DNA from: Planctomycetota bacterium
Lineage (GTDB): Bacteria > Planctomycetota > Planctomycetia > Gemmatales > Gemmataceae
DNA length: 45,144 bases
Direction of reading: 5' to 3'
NCBI GenBank assembly: GCA_003671255.1
Contig: QWPF01000012.1
Location: forward strand, 1 to 45,144
The stretch's first letter is position 1, and the number at the start of each line of letters is the position of its first letter. Positions 9,229 to 17,448 of this stretch are shown piece by piece. Under the pieces are notes generated by a model. That model was not told the origin of the DNA and did no database searches. It saw only the letters and a list, made by a program, of their open reading frames with translations. Position numbers and translations under genes: made by a program.

Positions 9229-10497
9229 TTACTTGGAACCAACCATAAAATGAAACTCTGCTGTTTGCCTAATGATTAGAGACATGGTACTAGGTTCAAA
9301 CACAATTGAACCGGCACCTTCAGGCTGCCAGCTTTTGGGATCAAGCGCCATGATGCTGTTGATGATATTTTGCACATTTTGAATAAACACGGATTGGTTA
9401 TAGTTCCCGGGAAGATTCATGTTCATATTACCAATAATATCGCCAATGGGGTAAGCCCGTGTGGTCATGGTTTCTTTAGCACGATCAGGGCTGGTGATAT
9501 TGATTGTTTTTTCTTTGATGACATAAGAAAGGCCAAGATCAGAAAGCACTTTCCGAAGGATCGTGCGGGTACTCCAACCGCGGGAATTGACTGTAATAGG
9601 CGTTTCAGTCGTGATGTTTAATAATTGCAACGCTTGTTGATCAATCACCAGCGGGCTACCAAACTGTTTTTCCATAATATCGAGGAATGATTGAAAGGGC
9701 TCATTCTTCAGGTTAAAAGTTAAAGGCGAAGACATGGTATTCATGATTTTACGATCTTCTTCGCTAACTTTAGCACCAGCAGTACGGCGTTTTGATTTCT
9801 CAACCCAATCATCAGGAAACGAAATATCACCAGTAACGGGAATGGAAGCTTTGAGGATATCTCGCTGAAGAGCAAGCATCATGTCGGATCTTGTGGCTCG
9901 AATCTTGGATTCAGCGCTGATATTATCTTGAAACCTACTGAGTCTGCCAAGCGCTTGAATTTCTAGGTTATTGGGATACTTTTTGGCAAGCTCATCAAAG
10001 CTACGGTTAGCTTCTGCGGTCTGGCCATCTTTACGAAGATTTTTAATCGAATCGATATTTCTGGCAAGCTTTTCATTATCGCGTGCTAGACGATCTATGT
10101 CAGCAAGGCGATCATTAATTTGCGCTTGCGATTGGGCTGCTTCCAAATTCTTGGAATTAGAAACACCCACATTCTTTTCGTAAACCTTTATTTGCGACTT
10201 CAGAATTCTAGCAAGGGAATCGCGTTTTTCTGCAGGAAGCTGCTCATCGCTCTCAATACTTTCAAGAATAGGTTTTAAATATTCAGCAGCCCTTGTAAGC
10301 GAGAACTTAGAAAGTCTTGAAGCTTCAGTCATCGCCTGTCTGGCTTCATTCTCTCTTTTCTGAATCGCGACTTCCCGGAGTTGGCGGGCACGAGTCACTA
10401 GTTCATCTTCCGCAAATGCGGCAGAACCATTAATTGAAGTTATCACCATAAAAGCTGTGGTGATTACCAATACATTTTTGCGGTATGACGAAAACAT
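9229..10497 (-). CDS. Exported protein with coiled-coil region and secretin-N/STN-like domain
   Basis: The 422-residue protein starts with a Sec signal peptide (basic SSYRK, hydrophobic stretch, cleavage near AFA-EDE at residue 29). Residues about 30-200 are charged and helical, likely coiled coil, with one TPR-like stretch (AEANRSFDELAKKYPNN). From about 255 there is a domain like the short secretin/TonB N-terminal domain: LTFNLKNEPFQSFLDIMEK, then an ITVNSRGWSTRTILRKVL helix and SYVIKEKTINITSP. No secretin barrel follows. The ATG at 10497 has GGGAGGATC 5-12 bases upstream; an open extension to 10548 lacks such a site. Proteins of this layout are common in planctomycetes and may act in envelope assembly, but no function is established from sequence. 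Confidence 0.8.
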   Translation of the reverse strand: MFSSYRKNVLVITTAFMVITSINGSAAFAEDELVTRARQLREVAIQKRENEARQAMTEASRLSKFSLTRAAEYLKPILESIESDEQLPAEKRDSLARILKSQIKVYEKNVGVSNSKNLEAAQSQAQINDRLADIDRLARDNEKLARNIDSIKNLRKDGQTAEANRSFDELAKKYPNNLEIQALGRLSRFQDNISAESKIRATRSDMMLALQRDILKASIPVTGDISFPDDWVEKSKRRTAGAKVSEEDRKIMNTMSSPLTFNLKNEPFQSFLDIMEKQFGSPLVIDQQALQLLNITTETPITVNSRGWSTRTILRKVLSDLGLSYVIKEKTINITSPDRAKETMTTRAYPIGDIIGNMNMNLPGNYNQSVFIQNVQNIINSIMALDPKSWQPEGAGSIVFEPSTMSLIIRQTAEFHFMVGSK

Positions 10498-10650
10498 GTC
10501 CGAGATCCTCCCGAACCAGAAAACTGGTTGATTAATTCCTAACATCATTATACTACCAAAAAAGAGCTAAGTACTTAAACCAATAATTAATTTGTCACTA
10601 ATTGTATCTTGAAACAAAAACTTTAAAAAATCCAACCAGCGAAACCACAA

Positions 10651-12012
10651 TCATTTGACAGAAATTAGCTTTGAAAGGATCGGGGAGATTTCTCCTGCCA
10701 GAAACACCGATCCGGTGATGCATAGAATACCGGGCTTGGGTGTCACCAAAAACGCTTTTCTTGCAGCTTCTTCTAAAGTTCCACTAAGAAAAGCTTCCGC
10801 AGTGCAGTTTTGGGCCCATATTTCTGACAATTCTGCCGGCTTTGACGCTCTTGGGCTGTTTATCGATTGCGCAAAGATAACCTTGGTAAATATTCCAGAG
10901 AACTCCTTAAACATGCCTGAAATGTCTTTGTCGGAACTTGCACCAAAGAGCAACACCCGTGGAACCTCAGGAAAACTTTCTCTAAGTGTTCGCACTAATG
11001 CACCTGCTGAGGCACCATTATGAGCGCAATCAATTACAACCCAGGGGCTATGGCACAAAACCTGCATTCGGGCAGGCCATCTCGTATTACCTAATCCCCA
11101 GCGCACCGCCTCATCTGAAATCCCAATCCCCAACAAACGCAACTCCTCAACCGCACTAACAACAAGTGCGGCATTCGCAGCCTGATGCTCTCCGAGCAAC
11201 ACCATTTCCATCGAAGGCCATTGTTTTTTTTGAGTTTTAATCTGCACCGAAGGTTCAACAATCAAACTATCTTTAAATATCCCTGGATTATAATCCCAAG
11301 TAAAATCAACCTTGGCTTGAACCAACTTAGCGCCCATCTTGGAGGCAACATCCTCAATAACCTGCCTAGGCCCTGAGTTGCAAACTCCGCTGACAACCGG
11401 AACTCCAGATTTAATGATCCCAGCTTTTTCTTTGGCAATGTGAACAAGTGTGGGGCCGAGCTGTTTTTCATGATCCATGCTGATGCTGGTGATGATGGAA
11501 AGCAAAGGATTGCAAACATTGGTAGAATCTAAACGCCCTCCCAAACCAACCTCAAGAATTGCAACATCAACTTTATGTTCCAAAAAATGAAGGAAAGCAA
11601 CCACCGTTGCAACTTCAAAGAAAGTAGGAACAAAACCAAGGGGCTCGCACTCCGGAAACCCAATCACCATCTTGATGTTCGCAAGAATCAAATCCAGTGC
11701 ACTTGCAGAGATATTTTGACCATCGATACTGAATCGCTCTTCCACATGAACCAAATGGGGAGAAGTATACAACCCGGTGCGCAAACCTTGTTGAGAAAGG
11801 ATGGCAGCAAGCATGGCAGAGGTGGAACCTTTGCCCTTACTACCAGCAACATGAACAAACTTAAGTTTTTTTTCTGGGTTACCGAGAAGGTCTAATACCT
11901 TTCTCATGCGGTCGAGTTTAAAATCATCAGGAGTGGGAAGGCGATGCTCGAAATTAATCAAGCCGTACCAGAATCCACGCGGTGATTCATCAGGGTGTTT
12001 TGAAGAAAGCAT
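10651..12012 (-). CDS. folC: Bifunctional folylpolyglutamate synthase / dihydrofolate synthase
   Basis: FolC (453 residues) adds glutamate to dihydropteroate and to reduced folates using ATP. The P-loop HVAGSKGKGSTSAML is at residues 54-68, followed by GLYTSPHLVHVEERF, the second signature of the family. EVGLGGRLDSTN, ISMDHEKQLG with the conserved His, and the KAGIIKSGVPVVSG block are all present. The C-terminal Mur-ligase domain shows VVIDCAHNGAS and LLFGASSDKDISGM. Length is normal. The gene starts 59 bases after the P-loop ATPase gene on the same strand and may share its transcript. It ends with TGA, useful evidence that TGA is a true stop in this genome. Confidence 0.96.
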   Translation of the reverse strand: MLSSKHPDESPRGFWYGLINFEHRLPTPDDFKLDRMRKVLDLLGNPEKKLKFVHVAGSKGKGSTSAMLAAILSQQGLRTGLYTSPHLVHVEERFSIDGQNISASALDLILANIKMVIGFPECEPLGFVPTFFEVATVVAFLHFLEHKVDVAILEVGLGGRLDSTNVCNPLLSIITSISMDHEKQLGPTLVHIAKEKAGIIKSGVPVVSGVCNSGPRQVIEDVASKMGAKLVQAKVDFTWDYNPGIFKDSLIVEPSVQIKTQKKQWPSMEMVLLGEHQAANAALVVSAVEELRLLGIGISDEAVRWGLGNTRWPARMQVLCHSPWVVIDCAHNGASAGALVRTLRESFPEVPRVLLFGASSDKDISGMFKEFSGIFTKVIFAQSINSPRASKPAELSEIWAQNCTAEAFLSGTLEEAARKAFLVTPKPGILCITGSVFLAGEISPILSKLISVK

Positions 12013-12071
12013 AAATCCCGACCCATCCCAAGATGGCTAAGGTTCAACACAGGCAAACGCCTACCTATAGC

Positions 12072-13619
12072 TTATTCACCTTGGACGGGCATGCAAATCT
12101 GCTCGAGCAATTTTTCGCATTTTTCTTGAACCAGATTGGCAAGATTAGGCAAAGGCTGGCCTTCAACCAATCCCTCCGCCAAGCTTGCTAAAATCCTAGG
12201 GAACGCATAAAGAGATGCGCAACCATCCAAGGTAAGAGGCTCCAACCTGCTATGCCTTCCTTTTTTCTCCATGTCTTGCCAGGCTTGTTTTCCCTTACCT
12301 ACAAGCATCATATCTGCCTCGGGCCTGAGAAGAATCAAGTGATCAATTACCGCAGGTTCCAAATCCCATGCGGAAAGTTTAACCGCGAGATCCCTAGATT
12401 TCCCCTGACCATTCGCAAGGAAAAGTCCGATCCCCACCTTCCAAGGTTGGCCATCTCTGCAAACCCAATGCGCAAGCGTAATCGCTCCGTAGGTGGGATG
12501 GTCGCCAAATGTCCATTCAGACACCACATGCTGCAAACGCCATGGCCCAACCTTAATACCTTGATCATGGCAAAGATGAAGCAAGCTACCGAGTCCGGCT
12601 TGAAGTTCTTTGGTCGCACCAGCAAGGGCTCCCTCGGGCATCAACTGTTCTTTTGCAAGAGAAAATTCCTTAGCCCATAACAGGCTTAAAGCTTCGGGCT
12701 GAAGTTCTTGAATTCTTTTTTCTTCTTTGAGGCCCGCGTCATTACCTGGCTGCGTCTCTGGAACCTGAGTGGGTGAAAAGCTATTCCTATGCTCGGCTTT
12801 TCCAATCTGGGTTTCTGGAGTTGCATCCAAAATCACCATCGATCGAACACCTTCAGGCAATTGGTCCCGGGGAACTTCCATCTCAACAGAATCAACATGA
12901 TAACCCACAGAGGATGGCGCAACCTCGGTGATCGATTCGCTTTCTGCACCATAAACAATTTTGTCGAAGAAATGTCTAAACTGTTGAAGCATATCTCGAA
13001 GAGTCGGTTCGGTTCGTGCGATACGGTCGATTTGCTCCAAGGTAAAAGGATAAAACTCTGGGAGGCTTTTAAAATTAGGCAAGCCATGAAGTGCGGGCTC
13101 AAGCCTTGCCATCACAACTTTCCGCACCAATTCAAATGGAGGCGCCTCAAGCTTCATGCATTTGATGGTGCCATACCCTGGAACATGAACCGGATTATTT
13201 AGCCTGTCTTGAATATAACCATCAAGAGAGGGAATGAATCTGTTCCATAATCCTCGTTCCGCAAATACGAGAAAGCTTATGCCATCAAGTTGATGCATCG
13301 CTTTAACAATACCCGCGAAAAAGGTCTCAGCAGTTTTATGCGCATCATCATTTCTTCGGGCAAGCAAAAGATCTTCCAATTGATCAAACGCAATAACTAC
13401 GGGGAGGCGTAGTTCCTGCATCACTCCCATCATGGCCTTGAAAAGTGCAAGCACCAGATCCTGCCTACCCGGATGCATTTTAAAATCAAGCTCTGCAAAT
13501 CCATAGGTGAGAAAGCTCGCCAACTCGGTTTCATCCTGAAGCAGAACCGATCTTGCAAACCCCTGCAAGATTGCATGACGCATCATGGCGGCGGCATCAT
13601 GGCCGGAAGTGCGATCCAC
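12072..13619 (-). CDS. P-loop ATPase, C-terminal part (Walker B half), downstream of an in-frame TGA
   Basis: This 515-residue stretch continues, in the same frame, the ATPase half ending at 13641; only a TGA and seven codons (FELVCDY) separate them. It carries LPVVIAFDQLEDLL, a Walker B with Asp79 and Glu82 counted from the GTG at 13619, then a helical lid-like region (PFTLEQIDRIARTEPTLRDML). After an acidic linker comes a C-terminal domain of about 200 residues containing WTFGDHPTYGAITLAHW and KVGIGLFLANGQGKS, which faintly resembles a restriction-endonuclease-like fold, though I see no clear PD-ExK triad. Walker A is only in the other half, so this piece alone should not bind ATP normally. 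GTG 13619 could serve as a restart, but no good ribosome-binding site precedes it. With readthrough the whole protein would be 743 residues. It may instead be a recent pseudogene. Confidence 0.7.
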   Translation of the reverse strand: MDRTSGHDAAAMMRHAILQGFARSVLLQDETELASFLTYGFAELDFKMHPGRQDLVLALFKAMMGVMQELRLPVVIAFDQLEDLLLARRNDDAHKTAETFFAGIVKAMHQLDGISFLVFAERGLWNRFIPSLDGYIQDRLNNPVHVPGYGTIKCMKLEAPPFELVRKVVMARLEPALHGLPNFKSLPEFYPFTLEQIDRIARTEPTLRDMLQQFRHFFDKIVYGAESESITEVAPSSVGYHVDSVEMEVPRDQLPEGVRSMVILDATPETQIGKAEHRNSFSPTQVPETQPGNDAGLKEEKRIQELQPEALSLLWAKEFSLAKEQLMPEGALAGATKELQAGLGSLLHLCHDQGIKVGPWRLQHVVSEWTFGDHPTYGAITLAHWVCRDGQPWKVGIGLFLANGQGKSRDLAVKLSAWDLEPAVIDHLILLRPEADMMLVGKGKQAWQDMEKKGRHSRLEPLTLDGCASLYAFPRILASLAEGLVEGQPLPNLANLVQEKCEKLLEQICMPVQGE

Positions 13620-13640
13620 ATAATCACAAACAAGTTCAAA

Positions 13641-13643
13641 TCA
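13641..13643 (-). other. In-frame TGA interrupting the P-loop ATPase gene
   Basis: Read on the minus strand the frame goes CDEAGLTCNG, TGA, FELVCDYVDRTSGHD, and stays open on both sides from 14303 to 12072 with no shift. A single base change (for example TGG, Trp) would restore a 743-codon gene. TGA is a normal stop in neighbouring genes, so this is not a code change. No convincing selenocysteine-insertion hairpin is evident just after it. Confidence 0.75.
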
Positions 13644-14303
13644 GCCATTGCAGGTTAACCCAGCTTCATCACAAAGATTGAGCACCATTCCAGGCGACTT
13701 AGCATCTTGGCTTGGCCGAGATAAAGCATCGATCAACCATTGAGTTCTTTCAAGAGCTTGAGTACTGCCCAGGCCAAAAGTTTTAGCAATCCACCCCAAG
13801 CCCGGTGGTGGGAAAAGATCAAGCCTTTCCTCCGAGGAAAGATCTGCAAGGGTGCGACTTAAAAGCATTCGGATCAACTGCTCGCCAACATATTCGAGCG
13901 GCCTACTGTTGCGTTGTTTACCGCCACCAAGCAAAGTATCTAACAATTGAAACAACAGATATTCTAAAAAATCAGTGTCTCGTTGATAAGAACCAGGGGT
14001 GACAAGCAATTGCCAATTACCTTCCATGCCATGCTTGATGGAATGCAAAAGGTGGGTTTTACCAGCGCCCTTATTCCCAAGAATTGGAACCACTTCAGAA
14101 TGCGTATTAGGGGTGTATCGATATTGATCAACAACCCTGAGTAACTGCTCGCGTTCGCGGGCATAAAGTTCGGGAACATGATAAATCGAACAAACTTCGT
14201 CGTCCGGATTGCGGGCAAAATAATTCCTGAACGGATTACCCTGACGCTTAAGCCAGTCGATTGCGTTCTGGTGATTCGTTTCGTTAATTAAAAGTTGCGA
14301 CAT
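13641..14303 (-). CDS. P-loop ATPase, N-terminal part (Walker A half), ends at an in-frame TGA
   Basis: The 220-residue N-terminal half begins MSQLLINETNHQNAIDWL; the ATG at 14303 has GGAG with 5 bases of spacing, better than the ATG-free extension to 14357. It contains a helical lead-in (NPFRNYFARNPDDEVCSIYHVPEL), then Walker A GNKGAGKTHLLHSIK at residues 76-90, and a region like the AAA/ORC group (GSYQRDTDFLEYLLFQLLDTL). It stops at TGA 13641-13643 before Walker B. Its start lies 19 bases after the stop of the winged-helix-like gene, so the two form an operon. The sequence reads as a conserved, non-decayed protein up to the stop. Closest guess for the full product: an ATP-dependent DNA-associated or defence-type ATPase, unproven. 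Confidence 0.75.
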   Translation of the reverse strand: MSQLLINETNHQNAIDWLKRQGNPFRNYFARNPDDEVCSIYHVPELYAREREQLLRVVDQYRYTPNTHSEVVPILGNKGAGKTHLLHSIKHGMEGNWQLLVTPGSYQRDTDFLEYLLFQLLDTLLGGGKQRNSRPLEYVGEQLIRMLLSRTLADLSSEERLDLFPPPGLGWIAKTFGLGSTQALERTQWLIDALSRPSQDAKSPGMVLNLCDEAGLTCNG

Positions 14304-14322
14304 AGTAACTCCATTTGGTAAA

Positions 14323-15054
14323 TCAACCAGCACCGCACAAGGCAAATGAACTGTCATCCGGATTAAATACTGCAGCAGCAGGGCCTAAACTCGCATAACA
14401 AGCAATTTCGTGGCCGGCCATCATAGCTAACTCAGGCTTGGGAATTTCATAAAGTGGGCCGGTCCAGGGATGCAACTCGATGAGTTTTTTCTGCCTTAAA
14501 TCACGCAGTGCATCATGAAAAGTGCCAGGGGTAATTTCGGGGCATCGGCACGATAACTGTTGATAAAGATGATAAAGTTGACAATCCCCCGCCCTGCCCG
14601 TATCACTCCACTCCTTCAAAAGAATGAAAATGTGTTTGGCAGGCACACTGGAATCATCCGATAAGGGTGCGCCCAATTTTAGTGCGATCAATCCCGCTGC
14701 TTTCTCCATAGATTTATAGAAAACAGCATCCTCGCTCCCAGGATTATTTACATTCTTATCACCCGAAGATTCGATTAGCGCTGCTGCATTTTCCAACAAC
14801 TTATCAATCTTAATACCTTCCAATACCGAGCGAATTCCCAAGCGGGTTATCTTGACCATTTCAGTAAAGGGTTTGGTGGATTGTTCGACAACTTTCAACA
14901 GACGATTCTCAAAACAATATTTCGCTGCAAGCTTTCCAGATGCGGATAACGGAAACAACCCCTGCACACCCTTTTTGTTAAACAAAGAGCAAACACCTGC
15001 AGATTCCAAGGCAAAGCTTAAGGCATGCAATATGATGATTTGTTGATCCGCCAT
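14323..15054 (-). CDS. Unknown protein with C-terminal winged-helix-like region, partner of the P-loop ATPase
   Basis: I do not recognise a named family for this 243-residue protein. The first half is helical (MADQQIIILHALSFALESAG, then LFPLSASGKLAAKYCFENR). The C-terminal 90 residues look like a winged helix: LYHLYQQLSCRCPEITPGTF, DALRDLRQKKLIELHPWTG, then a wing-like GPLYEIPKPELAMM and GHEIACYAS. That suggests DNA or protein binding. The ATG at 15054 has AGGAGGGGG just upstream; an extension to 15084 is less likely. It ends 19 bases before the ATPase half-gene start. The pairing of a small wHTH protein with a large ATPase recalls operons of DNA-processing or defence systems, but that is inference only. 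Confidence 0.75.
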   Translation of the reverse strand: MADQQIIILHALSFALESAGVCSLFNKKGVQGLFPLSASGKLAAKYCFENRLLKVVEQSTKPFTEMVKITRLGIRSVLEGIKIDKLLENAAALIESSGDKNVNNPGSEDAVFYKSMEKAAGLIALKLGAPLSDDSSVPAKHIFILLKEWSDTGRAGDCQLYHLYQQLSCRCPEITPGTFHDALRDLRQKKLIELHPWTGPLYEIPKPELAMMAGHEIACYASLGPAAAVFNPDDSSFALCGAG

Positions 15055-15288
15055 GCCCCCTCCTTGGGTCTTATTTTTGCTCACCTAAAATCCACTTCTT
15101 CCATAAAGTAGCGCAATCAGGCAATGTTCCAAAGGTAACATAACTTTTTGGGGGCCAGAAAGGCAAGATCACAAACGAAACCAGATGATAACGATTTAAG
15201 AGGAAAGAGTGAAGCTGCAAATCAGGGCAAGCAAGGGGGATTGGAAGCTTTGGCGCAGATTAGGAATTTGATCTTACCCAAAAAGAAT

Positions 15289-15876
15289 CTAAGGCGTCAG
15301 ATCGATATCAAGTTCCTTAAGTTTAGCGCCCTGTAAAATCAAATCCAACAAATCCTCGGGTTTCGATGCGACCAATAGGAGTTCCCTGAATTTTGGCTTT
15401 ACAAACCCCTGCCCTATCATTTGATCAATCCATACCAGCAAAGGATCAAAAAAACCCTCCGTGTTTAGAATTCCGATTGGATTATGATGAATACCTAATT
15501 GTGCCCAAGTTAGTATTTCAAACAATTCATCGCAGGTACCAAACCCACCTGGCAAGGCGATAAAAGCATCCGATTTCGAAGCCATCAGGGCTTTTCTTTC
15601 ATGCATGGAATCAACAATAAAAATTTCTGTTAAGCCTTTGTGGGCAACTTCTTTATCCACTAATTTCGTGGGGATAACACCTATGACATGGCCACTTGCT
15701 GCAAGGCAAGCATCCGCAATGACACCCATAAGGCCTATATTGCCCGCCCCATAGATGAGCTTAATTTTTTTATTTGCGATCAAAGTTCCCAACTGAGATG
15801 CAGCGCTGGAAAAGATAGGATTATCTCCACATCTTGAGCCACAAAAAACGCTGATACTTTCAATTTTAGCAGGCAT
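15289..15876 (-). CDS. LOG family protein (TIGR00730 Rossmann-fold nucleotide phosphoribohydrolase)
   Basis: The 195-residue protein matches the LOG family, enzymes that cleave nucleoside monophosphates at the N-glycosidic bond (cytokinin riboside monophosphate in plants, AMP and others in bacteria). The signature PGGFGTCDE is at residues 109-117, preceded by the active-site MHERK (Arg94). The Rossmann-like nucleotide site starts with FCGSRCGDNP and LIYGAGNIGLMG. Length is usual. Its ATG has AGGA 7 bases upstream and comes 9 bases after the histidine kinase stop, so it is the third gene of that operon. The link between the sensor pair and a nucleotide hydrolase is unexplained. Confidence 0.92.
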   Translation of the reverse strand: MPAKIESISVFCGSRCGDNPIFSSAASQLGTLIANKKIKLIYGAGNIGLMGVIADACLAASGHVIGVIPTKLVDKEVAHKGLTEIFIVDSMHERKALMASKSDAFIALPGGFGTCDELFEILTWAQLGIHHNPIGILNTEGFFDPLLVWIDQMIGQGFVKPKFRELLLVASKPEDLLDLILQGAKLKELDIDLTP

Positions 15877-15885
15877 AAAAGTTCC

Positions 15886-17448
15886 TCATAATGCCATCTC
15901 ATATTGAATTTTAAAAGTTGTCCCCAACCCTTTTTGCGAAGAGACGACCATTTTTCCACCCGACTTATCCAGCACCGATTGCACAAAAGAAAGCCCTAGG
16001 CCCATACCCGAACCAAGGCCCTCAAATATGGCACTTTCCCTGCGTGTAGAAAAATAAGCTTCGGTACACCTTGCAACAACCTCGGGGGTCATTCCTGCGC
16101 CATTATCCCGCACTTCCAAAATAATATTATTCGAAAGAGAAGAAAGGTCGAAGCAAATTCTACCACGCCAGGCAGCGGCCTCAATGATCGTCACTTTCGA
16201 TTTTTGTATATCATTAATTTGCTGACTTCGAGCCTGTTCTCGTAAAGCAAGGCGCTGTTCAAAAACAGCATCCCGAGCGTTAAATATAAGGTTTTCAAGA
16301 ATTTGTTGAAGATGCGAAGGGTCGGCATTTATAAAGCTTTCGCCTTCCAACTGCACATTGATTTCAAGATCGATCTTCCATTTATCATCAGCGATGGAAT
16401 TCCAATTAGCAACAGTACGACAAACCAACTCTTTCAAATCAAACCGTACGGGTTCAAATTTATCACCCTGCCTGCGAACCGCGTTAAGAATTTGTTCAAG
16501 CCTAACAGCAACTGCGCCAAGAGTATTTTCCACCTCGCCCAACATGGATGAGGTCTGTTGATCAAGTGCCTTGTTTGCAATACATCTTCGCAAGAGATCA
16601 AGAGGCCGCACTAGAAGGTTTTTTATATTATGGGCATAAGAACCCGCCATGATCCCCACACCTGCATACATTTGAGATCTAAGTTCTATAGAATCTTTCT
16701 CAGCGGCTTTTGCAACAAGCTGCTGAGCCAGCATTTCTTTTTCCGCAAAAGCTGCAGCCTGATTTACCTTTTGTGCCTGAATAAATCTGGTTCGTTCTCT
16801 GAAATAGCTGTATAGGGATTGCAGAGTGACAGCGAGAGCTAAGCCGGCACCCACTAGAAAAAGCCAGCGCCCGCGGGAAAGTTTCTCCTGCTCGATTGAT
16901 CTTCTGCGATCGTAGGCATGAAGCTGGTAATAAAGCTTAACCTTGGCATTTTCTGCAATCATGTATTCAAGAACCTGGCATTGTTCGGGGCGAAAAGGAA
17001 GCCCCGAAGCCCAGCGAATGGGGCGATCTGACTCCTCTGCGATTGTAATTTCAATTTCATAAAAAGTGGGGAACAGAGGAAGAATGTCGGGGTGGATTTT
17101 TGTCGGGGGCTCTCCTAGGGCACGAAGATGTTGATCTATTTCTTCCCTGCGAACCAGCACCATTTGCTTCAACTCATCTTGTGGGGGGCCCAACTTGGTG
17201 CTATCCCGGCTTATAAGTTTTCGATAATTATCTATAAGTTCTGGTAATGATTTGCGAAACACCCTGGCCTCTTCAAGCCATTCTTTCAAAATGTTCTGCT
17301 CATACTTTGCCTCGCCCTTGATCCAAAACAATAACGCATCGGAAATTGCAAATAATGCGATGGCCCAAAAGAACAAAGGCAAAAGAAAAAGGTACCAGCC
17401 ACTTCGTGGAGTAGTGTTTTTTTCTTGAAGTAAAGGGGAGGAAATCAT
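15886..17448 (-). CDS. Membrane-bound sensor histidine kinase
   Basis: The 520-residue kinase has transmembrane segments at about 20-43 (LFLLPLFFWAIALFAISDAL) and 195-216 (WLFLVGAGLALAVTLQSLYS), enclosing an extracytoplasmic sensor of about 150 residues. The phosphoacceptor box reads GSYAHNIKNLL with His273 and is of the HisKA type. The ATP-binding domain has an N box ENLIFNARDAV (about 385), G1 DNGAGMTPE (448-456) and G2 GLGSGMGLGLSF (477-488). No receiver domain or response regulator is encoded nearby. It starts in a TGATG overlap with the upstream periplasmic-binding-like gene, so the two are translationally coupled and probably form one sensing unit. GTG at 17451 is an alternative start. 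Confidence 0.93.
   Translation of the reverse strand: MISSPLLQEKNTTPRSGWYLFLLPLFFWAIALFAISDALLFWIKGEAKYEQNILKEWLEEARVFRKSLPELIDNYRKLISRDSTKLGPPQDELKQMVLVRREEIDQHLRALGEPPTKIHPDILPLFPTFYEIEITIAEESDRPIRWASGLPFRPEQCQVLEYMIAENAKVKLYYQLHAYDRRRSIEQEKLSRGRWLFLVGAGLALAVTLQSLYSYFRERTRFIQAQKVNQAAAFAEKEMLAQQLVAKAAEKDSIELRSQMYAGVGIMAGSYAHNIKNLLVRPLDLLRRCIANKALDQQTSSMLGEVENTLGAVAVRLEQILNAVRRQGDKFEPVRFDLKELVCRTVANWNSIADDKWKIDLEINVQLEGESFINADPSHLQQILENLIFNARDAVFEQRLALREQARSQQINDIQKSKVTIIEAAAWRGRICFDLSSLSNNIILEVRDNGAGMTPEVVARCTEAYFSTRRESAIFEGLGSGMGLGLSFVQSVLDKSGGKMVVSSQKGLGTTFKIQYEMAL

Noticed and set aside
13641-13643. TGA read as tryptophan (alternative genetic code)
   Set aside because: TGA is the natural stop of folC, ruvC, the histidine kinase and several other full-length genes here.
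13600-13643. Selenocysteine codon with SECIS element
   Set aside because: No clear stem-loop with a conserved apical loop lies at the usual distance after the TGA, and the protein is not of a known selenoprotein family.
15148-15336. 62-residue plus-strand reading frame
   Set aside because: TTG start, no ribosome-binding site, overlaps the LOG gene on the other strand and has low-complexity basic composition.
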